Assembly: GCF_002112505.1 (NCBI RefSeq)
Contig: NZ_NEHW01000009.1
Span: 216,020-280,019 of the forward strand
Length of the DNA: 64,000 nucleotides
Source: Pseudomonas sp. R28(2017)
GTDB taxonomy: Bacteria > Pseudomonadota > Gammaproteobacteria > Pseudomonadales > Pseudomonadaceae
Reading direction: 5' to 3'
Shown here: one piece after another, positions 42,415-51,498 of the stretch
How positions within the stretch are numbered: position 1 is the stretch's first letter
Layout: every line of letters begins with the position of its first letter
The notes under the pieces: generated by a model
Seen by the model: the letters and a program-made list of their open reading frames with translations, nothing else
The model's database searches: none
What the model was told of the DNA's origin: nothing
Made by a program: the position numbers and the translations under genes

Positions 42415-43797
42415 TCAGGCCGAAACAGTAGCCCCAACCCCGCCCTTGTCCAGCAACCGCTTCATCCGCCACTCAAAGCCGATGGTCAGCGCCACCGCCG
42501 CACAGGCCAGCCCCAACGCCAGCCCCCACCACACGCCCACCGCCCCGCCACCCAGGGTGAAGGTGAACAGCCAGGCACTCGGCGCGCCCACCAGCCAGTA
42601 GCAGCACAGCCCGATCAGGAAGGTGGTCTTGGCGTCCTTCAGGCCGCGGATCGAGCCCATCGCGATGGTCTGCATGCCATCGAACAGTTCGAACCATGCC
42701 GCCACCATCAGCAGTTGCACCGCCAGCTGGTAGATCGCGGTAAAGCCGGGGTCGTTGCGGTCGATGAACAGCCCCACCAGCGCCTCCGGCAACAGCAGGA
42801 ACAACGCCGCGAAGGCAAACATGATGGTCGCCCCGAAGCCGATCCCCACGCGCCCGGCACTGCGCGCCGCCAGCAGGTTGCCGGCGCCGTAATACAGGCC
42901 CACACGCATGGTTACCGCATACGACAACCCGGTCGGCACCATGAACGCGGTGGAGACGATCTGCAGGGCGATCTGGTGCGCCGCCAGTTGCGTGCTGCCG
43001 AGCACGCCCATGCACAGCGCGGCGAAGGCGAACAGCCCGACTTCCACCATGTAGGTGCCGCCAATCGGCAGGCCCAGCCGCCACAACTCGCGCAGGGCAG
43101 GCAGCGAGGGGCGCGATAGCCCTTTGCGCAGTGGGTAGTCGGCATAGGCCGAGTGCCAGCGGATGTACAGCGCCAGGGCGATGGCCATGCCCATCGACAC
43201 CACTGCGGTGACCAGGCCAATGCCCATCAGGCCCAGCTTGGGCAGGCCGAACATGCCCTCGATCAGGGCGACGTTGAACAGGTAGTTGAGGACTGTGCCG
43301 ACCAGGCTGATGACCATCACCGGGGTCGAGCGCCCCAGCGCACTGGTGAAACCGCGCAGGGCCATGAAGGTCAGGTAGCCGGGCAGGGCCAGTGGCAGCA
43401 GGGTGAGGAACTCGGCGGCCGAGTCGACGTTCTCTGGCTGCTGGCCAAACAGCAACAGCACCGGCTTCAGGTTCCACAGCACCAGTGCCGCCAGCAGCGC
43501 CAGGCCCCAGGCCAGCCACAGGCCGTTCTGCGCCAGGCGGGTTGCCCCTTCGATGTCGTTGGCGCCCTTGCGGATCGCCACCAGGGTGCCGACGGCGGCA
43601 ATCACACCCAGGCAGAAGATCGACACAAACGAATAGCTCGCCGCGCCCAGGCCACCTCCGGCCAGGGCCTGCGGGCTGATGCGGGCCATCATCAGGGTGT
43701 CGGTGAGCACCATCAGCATGTGCGCCAACTGCGAGGCGATCAGCGGCCCGGCCAGGCGCAGCAATGCCTTGAGTTCTTTGGTGGGCGCGACATGCAT
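42415..43797 (-). CDS. MATE-family multidrug efflux protein
   Basis: 460 residues, about 12 membrane helices in two repeats: ELKALLRLAGPLIASQLAHMLMVLTDTLMMARISPQALAGGGLG and the second half LWRLGLPIGGTYMVEVGLFAFAALCMGVLGSTQLAAHQIALQIVS. This is the NorM/PmpM branch of MATE, Na+ or H+ driven export of cationic compounds. Inner membrane. Divergent from a GcvA-like LysR gene, which may regulate it. ATG 43797; a second ATG four bases inside is out of frame. Confidence 0.93.
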   Translation of the reverse strand: MHVAPTKELKALLRLAGPLIASQLAHMLMVLTDTLMMARISPQALAGGGLGAASYSFVSIFCLGVIAAVGTLVAIRKGANDIEGATRLAQNGLWLAWGLALLAALVLWNLKPVLLLFGQQPENVDSAAEFLTLLPLALPGYLTFMALRGFTSALGRSTPVMVISLVGTVLNYLFNVALIEGMFGLPKLGLMGIGLVTAVVSMGMAIALALYIRWHSAYADYPLRKGLSRPSLPALRELWRLGLPIGGTYMVEVGLFAFAALCMGVLGSTQLAAHQIALQIVSTAFMVPTGLSYAVTMRVGLYYGAGNLLAARSAGRVGIGFGATIMFAFAALFLLLPEALVGLFIDRNDPGFTAIYQLAVQLLMVAAWFELFDGMQTIAMGSIRGLKDAKTTFLIGLCCYWLVGAPSAWLFTFTLGGGAVGVWWGLALGLACAAVALTIGFEWRMKRLLDKGGVGATVSA

Positions 43798-43953
43798 GGG
43801 TGTGGTCCTTGTGCCTGATCCTGTAAGCGAGGGACGATTCTGAGGCTTCGGTCAACTTTGCACAAAAGGATAAAAGCGATGGTTGGCATGAGTTCAACTC
43901 ATGCATATATGATTCTGTGCATTCCATTCCCACCCCCGGATGACAGGTGCCCC

Positions 43954-44880
43954 ATGTCCCGCCAGCTGCCTCCCCTCTATGCACTGCGCGCATTCGAAGC
44001 GGCTGCGCGGCTGAGCTCGTTCACCCGCGCCGGTGAAGAGTTGTCGATCACTCAGAGCGCGGTCAGCCGGCATATCCGCACCCTGGAAGACCACTTCGCC
44101 TGCAAGCTGTTCGTGCGCAGTGGCCGCAGCCTGCAACTGACCGAGGCGGCGCGGGTGCTGCTGCCCGGCGTGCGTGAAGGCTTTGCTGCGCTGGAGCGGG
44201 CCTGCGATACCTTGCGCGGGGAAGATGACATCCTGCGCATGAAGGCGCCGTCGACCCTGACCATGCGTTGGCTGCTGGCGCGGCTGAGCCAGTATCGCCA
44301 CTTGCAGCCGGGCAACGAGGTGCAGCTGACCAGTGCCTGGATGGACGTCGACCATGTGGACTTCAACCAGGAACCGTTCGATTGTGCGGTGCTGCTCAGT
44401 GACGGGGTGTTCCCGGCGGACTGGGAGGTGCGCCGGCTGTTCTCCGAGCTGTTGATCCCGGTGGGGGCGCCGGATCTGCTGAAGGACGGGCCGTGGGACG
44501 AGCGGCGGCTGGCCGGCATCGAGCTGCTGCACCCGACCCCCGACAAGCGTGACTGGCGCGAATGGCTGGAGCGCATGGGGCTCAGCGACAAGGTGTCGCT
44601 CAAGGGCGGGCAGGTGTTCGATACCCTGGAGTTGGGCATGATCGCGGCGGCGCGGGGTTACGGCATTTCGATGGGTGACCTGTTGATGGTCGCCGAGGAT
44701 GTGGCCCAGGGGCGCTTGAGCCTGCCTTGGCCGACAGCGGTGCCCAGTGGCATGGATTATTACCTGGTGTGGCCACGGACCCGGCCGGGCGGGGAGCGGC
44801 TGCGGCGCTTGAGTGTGTTTCTGCAAGAGGAAGCGGCGGCGGTGGACTTGCCCGCTGTGCAAATCCTGCCGGCCCTTTGA
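43954..44880 (+). CDS. LysR-type regulator (GcvA-like)
   Basis: 308 residues from ATG 43954 (MSRQLPPLYALRAFEAAARLSSFTRAGEELSITQSAVSRHIRTLEDHF), a typical LysR HTH; the effector domain contains LTLFVRSGRSLQLTE-like and AARGYGISMGDLLMVAEDVAQGRLSLPWPTAVPSGMDYYLVWP, the pattern of GcvA/AmpR-type members. Divergent from the MATE gene with 156 bases between. The gene may regulate the pump or act elsewhere; no specific target can be assigned. A 32-residue upstream extension is rejected. Confidence 0.88.
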   Translation: MSRQLPPLYALRAFEAAARLSSFTRAGEELSITQSAVSRHIRTLEDHFACKLFVRSGRSLQLTEAARVLLPGVREGFAALERACDTLRGEDDILRMKAPSTLTMRWLLARLSQYRHLQPGNEVQLTSAWMDVDHVDFNQEPFDCAVLLSDGVFPADWEVRRLFSELLIPVGAPDLLKDGPWDERRLAGIELLHPTPDKRDWREWLERMGLSDKVSLKGGQVFDTLELGMIAAARGYGISMGDLLMVAEDVAQGRLSLPWPTAVPSGMDYYLVWPRTRPGGERLRRLSVFLQEEAAAVDLPAVQILPAL

Positions 44881-44891
44881 CTGCCTTTGCC

Positions 44892-45001
44892 GGCCTCTTC
44901 GCGGGCCAGTCGGGGCGCCGAACCGCCGCTCCCACAGGTATCGCGCAAAGTCTGAAACCTGTGCATAACCCTGTGGGAGCGGGCTTGCCCGCGAAGAGGC
45001 C
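44892..45001. repeat. REP pair with an altered left arm
   Basis: Right arm is canonical (TGTGGGAGCGGGCTTGCCCG ... GAAGAGGCC, ends 45001). Left arm starts GGCCTCTTCGCGGGCCAG and then has CGGGGCGCCGAACCGCCGCT before CCCACAGG, a variant related to the expanded type at 33050. Confidence 0.85.
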
Positions 45002-45046
45002 AGTACAGGCAAAAGGAAAACGTTTGCGAATACCCCGGCCCGACAC

Positions 45047-45073
45047 TCAAGTATTCACAAGCGACGCCGATCT
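45047..45073 (+). promoter_or_regulatory. Sigma-28 (FliA)-type promoter of the chemoreceptor
   Basis: TCAA at 45047-45050, 15-base spacer, GCCGATCT at 45066-45073; the FliA consensus is TAAA-N15-GCCGATAA. Transcript start would be near 45081, about 94 bases before the chemoreceptor ATG. Confidence 0.7.
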
Positions 45074-45174
45074 ACTGGCACCAGCGTCCCGGAAGAGGGC
45101 GCGATTTCCCGTCGATATCAAGCGGGTGGTCAGCGTGATCAGGATGATCCCGGCCTCTTGCCAGGAGCTTCTTC

Positions 45175-47073
45175 ATGTCTCAACCGCGTGCCCGAATTGC
45201 CTCGCAACTCGGTGTCGCCCTCGCCATCGTGCTGGCGCTGGTGATTTCCGGCAGTACCCTGTTCGCCCTGCGTGCGCTGGACGACGCCAACCTCGCCACC
45301 CGCCAGGCCCACCTGGCCAGCGAAGCGCGGCTGCTGGCCGACCAGCTCGATACTTTCCACGGTTCGCTCAAGGACAATACCCAGCGCCTGAGCGGCCTGT
45401 TCGAGCGCCGCTTCGCCTCGGGCCTGTCGTTGCATGCCGGCGAGACCGTGCAGGTCGCCGGCCAAAGCACGCCAGCCCTGTATCTGGGTGATCGGCTGCT
45501 GAACAACGATTTCCAGGTGGTCGACGAATTCCAGCAGATGACCGCCGGCATCGCGACCCTGTTCGTGCGCAGCGGCGATGACTTCGTGCGCATCAGCACC
45601 AACCTGAAGAAACAGGACGGCACGCGCGCCATCGGCACCCAGCTCGACCGCCAGCACCCGGCCTACACCAAGCTGCTGGCCGGGCAGATGTACGTCGGCC
45701 GCGCCGTGCTGTTCGAGCGCAACTACATGACCCGTTACGTGCCGGTCAGCGACAGCAACGGCCGGGTGATCGCGGTGTTGTTCGTCGGCTTCGACTACAC
45801 CGATGCGCAGAACGCCCAGTTCGCCAACCTCAAGCGCTTCCGCATCGGCGCTACCGGCTCGCTGGCCATACGCGATGATCAGGGCCAATGGCTGGTACCA
45901 CCGGCCAATGCTGACCAGGACCTGTTCAGCGCCAGTGCGCCGTTCGCCGAGGGCCCTTGGACCGTGGTCGCCAGCATGCCGAAGGCGGAAATCCGCGAGG
46001 TGACCTGGAGCGTCGGCCTGCGCCTGGCCATCGGCAGCCTGCTGGCGATGCTGCTGGCGGTGGCGGCCACCCTGTGGCTGCTGCGCCGCAAGCTGCGCCC
46101 GCTGGACGACCTGGTGCGCCAGGCCGAGGCACTGGGTGCCGGCGACCTGAATGCGCGGCTGAGCGTGACCAGCCACGACGAAATTGGCCAGCTGGCACGC
46201 AGCTTCAACCAGATGGGCGAGGCGCTGTCGACCATGGTCGAGCATATCCGCAGTGCCTCCGAGCAGGTCAGCAGCCGCGCGCGTTCGCTGTCGGGGCTGT
46301 CGACCGGTGCCTGTGAAGGCATGGACCAGCAGTCCGGCGAGATCACCAGCATGGCCGGTGCGGTGGAGGAGTTCAGTGCCACCTCGATGAACATCGCCGA
46401 CAACATGGCCGGCACCGAGCGCATGGCCCGCGATAACGCCCAGCAGACCCGCATCGGCCGCAGCGCCATGGACGAAGCGTCGAGCTCGCTGCGGCAGATT
46501 GCCGAAGCGCTGGGTGGCACTGCCACGGTGATGGACAGCCTGGGCGCACGTTCGCAGGAGATCGGCGGCATCATCAGCGTGATCACCGCGATTGCCGAAC
46601 AGACTAACCTGCTGGCCCTTAACGCCGCCATCGAAGCGGCCCGTGCCGGTGAGCAGGGACGCGGCTTTGCCGTGGTCGCAGATGAGGTGCGTGGGCTGGC
46701 AGCGCGCACGCGCCAGGCGACCGATGAAATTTCCGGGATGATCGGCAGCATCCAGCAGCAGACCGGGCATGCCATCAATACCCTGGAGCAGGGCAACCAG
46801 CTGATGCAGGAAGGGCTGGCGCGCAACGACAAAGTCGCCGAAGCGTTGGCGCGCATCGATGAGCAGAGCCGTGCGGCGGGTGAGCAGTTTGCCGTGATCA
46901 GCACGGCGACCCAGGAGCAGAGCAGCACCGCGACAGTGCTCAGCCGTAACCTGCAGAGCATTGCCCAGGCCAACAGCGAGCAGCGTGACGTGGCCAATGA
47001 ACTGGCCTTTACCGCGCGGGAGCTGGAAGGGTTGGCGGCGCAGTTGCGCCAGGAAGTGGACCGCTTCCGCTGA
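45175..47073 (+). CDS. Methyl-accepting chemotaxis protein with Cache ligand domain
   Basis: 632 residues. TM1 at about 8-32 (IASQLGVALAIVLALVISGSTLFAL); periplasmic Cache_3-Cache_2-type domain about 40-270 (DNDFQVVDEFQQMTAGIATLFVRSGDDFVRISTNLKKQDGTRAIGTQLD); TM2 about 278-305 (LRLAIGSLLAMLLAVAATLWLLRR); HAMP about 305-360; signalling hairpin AEQTNLLALNAAIEAARAGEQGRGFAVVADEVR. Ligand unknown; this ligand-domain type often binds small organic acids. ATG 45175 with CAGGAG 7 bases upstream. A sigma-28-type promoter upstream ties it to the flagellar regulon. Confidence 0.93.
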   Translation: MSQPRARIASQLGVALAIVLALVISGSTLFALRALDDANLATRQAHLASEARLLADQLDTFHGSLKDNTQRLSGLFERRFASGLSLHAGETVQVAGQSTPALYLGDRLLNNDFQVVDEFQQMTAGIATLFVRSGDDFVRISTNLKKQDGTRAIGTQLDRQHPAYTKLLAGQMYVGRAVLFERNYMTRYVPVSDSNGRVIAVLFVGFDYTDAQNAQFANLKRFRIGATGSLAIRDDQGQWLVPPANADQDLFSASAPFAEGPWTVVASMPKAEIREVTWSVGLRLAIGSLLAMLLAVAATLWLLRRKLRPLDDLVRQAEALGAGDLNARLSVTSHDEIGQLARSFNQMGEALSTMVEHIRSASEQVSSRARSLSGLSTGACEGMDQQSGEITSMAGAVEEFSATSMNIADNMAGTERMARDNAQQTRIGRSAMDEASSSLRQIAEALGGTATVMDSLGARSQEIGGIISVITAIAEQTNLLALNAAIEAARAGEQGRGFAVVADEVRGLAARTRQATDEISGMIGSIQQQTGHAINTLEQGNQLMQEGLARNDKVAEALARIDEQSRAAGEQFAVISTATQEQSSTATVLSRNLQSIAQANSEQRDVANELAFTARELEGLAAQLRQEVDRFR

Positions 47074-47083
47074 GGTTGTACGG

Positions 47084-47201
47084 GGGCCGCTTTGCGGCCC
47101 ATTCGCGGGCAAGCCCGCTCCCCCAGGATCTCCACAGGCCCCAGGCTTGCGCTGTACTTGTGGGAGCGGGCTTGCCCGCGAATGGGGGCGCAAAGCGCCC
47201 C
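47084..47201. repeat. REP pair with terminator hairpins at both ends
   Basis: GGGCCGC-TTT-GCGGCCC (47084-47100), then REP units 47102-47125 and 47159-47182, then GGGGCGC-AAA-GCGCCCC (47185-47201). Convergent junction of the chemoreceptor and hglS; each gene seems to have its own hairpin. Confidence 0.85.
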
Positions 47202-47208
47202 TGATGTG

Positions 47209-48594
47209 TTACATCGAACCTAGGCTCAACGCCTGAGCGCAGGCCTGCAACGAACGCCGCTCGCTCTGCGCATACAGTGCCAGCTCATCCTCCACCTGCA
47301 GCCCCAGCGCCGCTTCAAACGCTTCGCGGTTGGCATTGCTGCCATACTCCGCCTGGCCTTCATCCCCCAGGTTCGACTGGAAGATCCCCGCCGCACTCAC
47401 CGGCAGGAAGTCCTCGTACACCAGCGCCTCGAAGTGCACATGGCCGGCCGCGATCAGGCCTTCCAGCGTGGTCGGGCGATCCGCTTGCCCGCGCGCTGCC
47501 AGGCCCTTCTCGGTAGCGAAGTAGCGGAAATATGCCAACCCTTGCTCGCGCATCTGCGCCAGGTCATCCGGAAATTCGGTAAAGCTTTCCTGCAGCAGGG
47601 CCATGTAGCGCTCGGCATTGGCCTCGGCCGGCGCGCCACCCAGGGCGGCGCGGGTGACGTCGAGCAGCTTGTCGTACAGCTGGCGGCCTCTCGGCGTCAG
47701 CGCGGCGCCGCGCTGTTCGATTTCACCGAAGCGTGCGGTGTGGCTGCCCTGGTGATCGCTGAATGCAACCTTCTCCTGCAGTGCCTTGAAGCTGGTCTGG
47801 CGCAGCAGGATCGGGTGACGGCGGGTGGGCGGGCCTTCGACTACGGCTTTTGGCGGGATGCCCTTGGCCGGCATGCCGGCCTGGATCGCGTCGATGTCCA
47901 GGGTGCGCGGGGTCAGGTGGTTGATGTGCGGGCCCTTGAAGGCCACCACGTCGGCGATCAGGCGGTGCTGGTCGTGCAGCTGCTGGTACTGCTCGGCCGT
48001 GACCGTGGCGTCCTGGTGCCAGCGGAAGGTGTGCAGGGCTTCGCGGACGAACTCGTCGGCATCGGCTGCGTTCAGGCCACCATCGCGCTCGGATTGGGCA
48101 ATCAGTTCGAGCGCGCGCGCGGTGAAGATCTTGCGCTTGCTCAGGATGCCCTGGGCCAGTTCGCGCAGTGGCAGGTTGTCGATCAGCTCCAGGCGCAGCA
48201 GCGAGGTGAACACACGGAACGGGCTGACGTGCAGCGACTGCTCATGCACGGCGCGGAACGCGGTGGAGTGCACCGGCACACCGGCAGAGCTGAGGTCGTA
48301 GTAACCGACCGGCGCCATGCCCATTACCGCGAACAGGCGGGCAATGGTCGCCAGCTCTTCGGCAGTGCCGACGCGGATGGCGCCGTGGCGCTCCTGGTCC
48401 AGGCGCTCGACCTCGCCGGTCCAGCGCAGGGCCTCGGCCACCTTGGGCTGTTCGGCCATGACCTGCTGGTTGATTTCGCTCACCAGCTCCAGCAGCGTGC
48501 CGTACAGTGGCACTTCCTGTTTGTACATGAGCGACATGGCGGCAGAGAACTGCGCGCGGATGCTGTCGGGGCTGACGAAATCGTGGGCGGGCAT
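47209..48594 (-). CDS. hglS: 2-oxoadipate dioxygenase/decarboxylase (DUF1338, HglS)
   Basis: 461 residues of the DUF1338/YdcJ family. In P. putida this protein (HglS) converts 2-oxoadipate to D-2-hydroxyglutarate, the last unusual step of the D-lysine/pipecolate route. The vicinal-oxygen-chelate metal and substrate residues are visible: His70 and Arg74 (ERHGAIRVG), His226 (PHINHLTPR), and a Glu in FGEIEQRG (about 289-296). ATG 48594 gives the correct numbering for His70; a 20-residue extension is rejected. It is beside amaB and amaA, whose product 2-aminoadipate leads to its substrate. Confidence 0.93.
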   Translation of the reverse strand: MPAHDFVSPDSIRAQFSAAMSLMYKQEVPLYGTLLELVSEINQQVMAEQPKVAEALRWTGEVERLDQERHGAIRVGTAEELATIARLFAVMGMAPVGYYDLSSAGVPVHSTAFRAVHEQSLHVSPFRVFTSLLRLELIDNLPLRELAQGILSKRKIFTARALELIAQSERDGGLNAADADEFVREALHTFRWHQDATVTAEQYQQLHDQHRLIADVVAFKGPHINHLTPRTLDIDAIQAGMPAKGIPPKAVVEGPPTRRHPILLRQTSFKALQEKVAFSDHQGSHTARFGEIEQRGAALTPRGRQLYDKLLDVTRAALGGAPAEANAERYMALLQESFTEFPDDLAQMREQGLAYFRYFATEKGLAARGQADRPTTLEGLIAAGHVHFEALVYEDFLPVSAAGIFQSNLGDEGQAEYGSNANREAFEAALGLQVEDELALYAQSERRSLQACAQALSLGSM

Positions 48595-48707
48595 CGCTAG
48601 CTTCCTGGTTAGGTTCGGACGCTTACATGAAAGCTGGGAATGCACTTGGCTCACAAGCGAAAAAAAGTGAGTCAGTCATTCCATTTCTGATCGACCTCGA
48701 GGGCCCT

Positions 48708-48790
48708 TTCGCGGGCAAGCCCGCTCCCACAGGGATTAGATACAGTTTGAACCTTGCGCAGTACCTGTGGGAGCTGGCTTGCCGGCGATG
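48708..48790. repeat. REP pair with a divergent right arm
   Basis: Left unit 48708-48731 canonical; right unit 48766-48790 reads TGTGGGAGCTGGCTTGCCGG, a changed core. Between hglS and its LysR neighbour. Confidence 0.82.
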
Positions 48791-48814
48791 GGCCGCAAAG
48801 CGGCCCCGGCAATC

Positions 48815-49705
48815 TCAAGCCTGCAGCTGCTCGCGAATCCATTCCACCAATGCCCTGACTTTAGGCACCTCCGCTGCATGTTCGGCATAGGCCAGGTAAT
48901 GCTTGCCGGCACTTGGCATCGCGTGATTCCAGGCAATCACCAGGCTGCCCTCGGCCAACTCTTTCGCCACCAGGTATTGAGGCACCAACGCCACCCCACA
49001 GCCGGCCTGCGCCGCACTCAACGCCATGTAGAACGTATCGAACCGCGGCCCATGGTAGGCGCTGACACTGTGCAACCCCAGTTCCAGGAACCACTCATGC
49101 CAGGCCTCTGGCCGCGACGTGCTCTGCAGCAGCACCATGTCCGCCAATTCACCCGCATCCCTCAGCTCGCGCCCGGCCAGCAGCTCCGGCGCGCACACCG
49201 GCACCACTTCTTCGCCGAACAACTCGACGCAGGTGGCCCCCGGCCAAGTGCCCTGGCCGTAGAAGAACACCACATCCGCCGAGCCCTGCAGCAAGGCGAA
49301 CGGCTCCATCTCGTTGCGGATGTCGAGGTGGATGTTCGCGTGGCGTTTGCCGAAGCCCTTGAGGTGCGGGATCAGCCAGCGCACGCCAAAACTCGGTTGA
49401 GTGGCTACCTTCAATATCTCGGTCTGCTCGCCGTAGGTGAGCACGTAGCGGCTCGACATGTCGACCTGGGTGAGGATCTTGTTCACCTCGGCCAGGTACA
49501 GGCTGCCAGCGGGCGTGAGTTGCAGGCGCCTGCGGATACGCAAGAACAGGTGGTGGCGCAGCATCTCTTCCAGCTGCGCCACCTGCTTGCTGACTGCACT
49601 CTGGGTCAGGTGCAATTCTTCGGCGGCACGGGTAAAGCTCAGGTGGCGGGCTGCAGCTTCGAAGCACTGCAGGGCGGTCATGGAGGGCACCAGGCGTTTG
49701 GACAT
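48815..49705 (-). CDS. LysR-type regulator next to amaB
   Basis: 296 residues: HTH at the N-terminus (MTALQCFEAAARHLSFTRAAEELHLTQSAVSKQVAQLEEMLRHHLF) and effector domain with ILKVATQPSFGVRWLIPHLKGFGKRHANIHLDIRNEMEPF and ALPPQYLVAKELAEGSLVIAWN-like end, similar to GcvA. It is divergent from amaB across 136 bases that contain an ATCATT-N9-AATGAT dyad. By position it is the probable regulator of amaBA and perhaps hglS; the inducer would be a lysine-branch metabolite (inference). Confidence 0.87.
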   Translation of the reverse strand: MSKRLVPSMTALQCFEAAARHLSFTRAAEELHLTQSAVSKQVAQLEEMLRHHLFLRIRRRLQLTPAGSLYLAEVNKILTQVDMSSRYVLTYGEQTEILKVATQPSFGVRWLIPHLKGFGKRHANIHLDIRNEMEPFALLQGSADVVFFYGQGTWPGATCVELFGEEVVPVCAPELLAGRELRDAGELADMVLLQSTSRPEAWHEWFLELGLHSVSAYHGPRFDTFYMALSAAQAGCGVALVPQYLVAKELAEGSLVIAWNHAMPSAGKHYLAYAEHAAEVPKVRALVEWIREQLQA

Positions 49706-49724
49706 AAGGGTCTCTGCGGCTCAA

Positions 49725-49745
49725 ATCATTACCTGACGGAATGAT
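49725..49745. promoter_or_regulatory. LysR-type dyad in front of amaB
   Basis: ATCATT-N9-AATGAT, a 6-bp perfect inverted repeat with LysR-like T-N11-A geometry, 97 bases before the amaB start and 20 bases from the LysR start. Confidence 0.5.
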
Positions 49746-49841
49746 ATGCGGAATAAAGGTCGTTTGTTGCACCGGTGTGATCGGATTAATACTGATCCAC
49801 ATCATTTTTCCACCCCATCACCCGATGTAGGAGAAGCACAA

Positions 49842-51332
49842 ATGGTTGCTGGATTGCTCGAGCGCCTTGGCGTTGCCGCCGAGGCTTACACCCAGGGCGA
49901 CTACCCTGTTCACACGCCGATCGACGGCAGCCAGATCGCCTCGGTGAAATTGCTCGGCAAGGCCGAGACCATCGCCCGCATCGATCAGGCCCAGAGCGCC
50001 TTCGAAGCCTGGCGCAGCGTGCCGGCCCCGCGCCGTGGCGAACTGGTGCGCCTGTTCGGTGAGGTGCTGCGTGAGCACAAGGCCGACCTCGGCGAGCTGG
50101 TCTCGATCGAAGCCGGCAAGATCACCCAGGAAGGCCTGGGCGAAGTGCAGGAAATGATCGACATCTGCGATTTCGCCGTTGGCCTGTCGCGCCAGCTGTA
50201 CGGCCTGACCATCGCGTCCGAGCGCCCCGGCCACCACATGCGTGAAACCTGGCACCCGCTGGGCGTGGTCGGCGTGATCAGCGCCTTCAACTTCCCGGTG
50301 GCCGTGTGGGCCTGGAACACCGCGCTGGCCCTGGTGGCCGGTAACTCGGTGGTGTGGAAGCCGTCCGAGAAGACCCCGCTGACCGCCCTGGCGTGCCAGG
50401 CGCTGTTCGAAAAAGCCCTGAAGGCGTTCGGTGACGCTCCGGCTGGCCTGGCGCAACTGGTGATCGGCGGCCGCGAAGCCGGCGAGGCCATGGTCGACGA
50501 CCCACGCGTACCGCTGGTCAGCGCCACCGGCAGCACCCGCATGGGCCGTGAAGTCGGCCCACGTGTTGCGGCCCGCTTCGGCCGCAGCATCCTCGAGCTG
50601 GGCGGCAACAACGCCATGATCCTGGCCCCGAGCGCCGACCTCGACCTGGCCGTGCGCGGCATTCTGTTCTCCGCTGTCGGCACCGCCGGCCAGCGTTGCA
50701 CGACGCTGCGTCGCCTGATCGTGCACCGCTCGATCAAGGACGAAGTGGTTGCCCGCGTCAAAGCCGCCTACGGCAAAGTGCGCATCGGTGACCCACGCAA
50801 GGACAACCTGGTTGGCCCGTTGATCGACAAGCAGTCGTTCGACGCCATGCAAGGTGCACTGGCCAAGGCCCGTGACGAGGGCGGGCAAGTGTTCGGTGGT
50901 GAGCGTCAGCTGGCCGACCAGTACCCGAACGCCTACTACGTCACGCCGGCCATCGCCGAGATGCCTGCGCAAAGCGACGTGGTGCGCCACGAAACCTTCG
51001 CGCCGATTCTCTACGTGCTGGCCTACGACGACTTCGAAGAGGCCCTGCGCCTGAACAACGAAGTGCCACAAGGCCTGTCGTCGTGCATCTTCACCACCGA
51101 CATTCGGGAGGCCGAGCGCTTCCAGAGTGCTTCGGGCAGCGACTGCGGCATCGCCAACGTCAACATCGGCACCAGCGGCGCCGAGATCGGCGGGGCGTTT
51201 GGTGGCGAGAAGGAGACGGGCGGTGGTCGCGAGTCCGGTTCCGATGCCTGGAAAGGCTACATGCGTCGCCAGACCAACACCGTGAACTACTCGCGCGAGC
51301 TGCCGCTGGCGCAGGGTATCGTGTTCGACTGA
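49842..51332 (+). CDS. amaB: L-2-aminoadipate-6-semialdehyde dehydrogenase (AmaB)
   Basis: 496 residues of the ALDH7 (antiquitin) group. Catalytic Cys in TAGQRCTTLRRLIVH, Glu in LELGGNNAMI, and GVISAFNFPVAVWAWNTALALVAGNSVVWKPSEKTPL. The C-terminal GGAFGGEKETGGGRESGSDAWKGYMRRQTNT is the antiquitin-type end. Converts 2-aminoadipate semialdehyde to 2-aminoadipate with NAD+. ATG 49842 with GGAG 8-10 bases upstream; the 32-residue upstream extension runs through the promoter. Adjacent to amaA and hglS, the known lysine cluster in P. putida. Confidence 0.95.
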   Translation: MVAGLLERLGVAAEAYTQGDYPVHTPIDGSQIASVKLLGKAETIARIDQAQSAFEAWRSVPAPRRGELVRLFGEVLREHKADLGELVSIEAGKITQEGLGEVQEMIDICDFAVGLSRQLYGLTIASERPGHHMRETWHPLGVVGVISAFNFPVAVWAWNTALALVAGNSVVWKPSEKTPLTALACQALFEKALKAFGDAPAGLAQLVIGGREAGEAMVDDPRVPLVSATGSTRMGREVGPRVAARFGRSILELGGNNAMILAPSADLDLAVRGILFSAVGTAGQRCTTLRRLIVHRSIKDEVVARVKAAYGKVRIGDPRKDNLVGPLIDKQSFDAMQGALAKARDEGGQVFGGERQLADQYPNAYYVTPAIAEMPAQSDVVRHETFAPILYVLAYDDFEEALRLNNEVPQGLSSCIFTTDIREAERFQSASGSDCGIANVNIGTSGAEIGGAFGGEKETGGGRESGSDAWKGYMRRQTNTVNYSRELPLAQGIVFD

Positions 51333-51350
51333 TGGCTTGATGCTGCATGG

Positions 51351-51467
51351 CCGGGGGCTTTGCCCCCGGTTCGCGGGCAAGCCCGCTCCCACAGGATCTC
51401 CACTGCCTTTCAGGTCTGTGTGGTCCCTGTGGGAGCTGGCTTGCCAGCGATGGGCTGCAAGGCAGCC
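51351..51467. repeat. REP pair flanked by GC hairpins between amaB and amaA
   Basis: CCGGGGGC-TTT-GCCCCCGG (51351-51369), REP units 51370-51393 and 51428-51452 (changed core GAGCTGGCTTGCCAGCGA), then GGCTGC-AAG-GCAGCC (51453-51467). Lies inside the presumed amaBA transcript, so it may cause partial termination or mRNA stabilisation. Confidence 0.82.
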
Positions 51468-51498
51468 GCAAACAAGAATAAATTGCTGGAGCCGGGCC

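Noticed and set aside
45139..47193. 684-residue minus-strand frame opposite the chemoreceptor
   Set aside because: Chemoreceptor has complete signalling domain; the opposite frame has no start context or family pattern.
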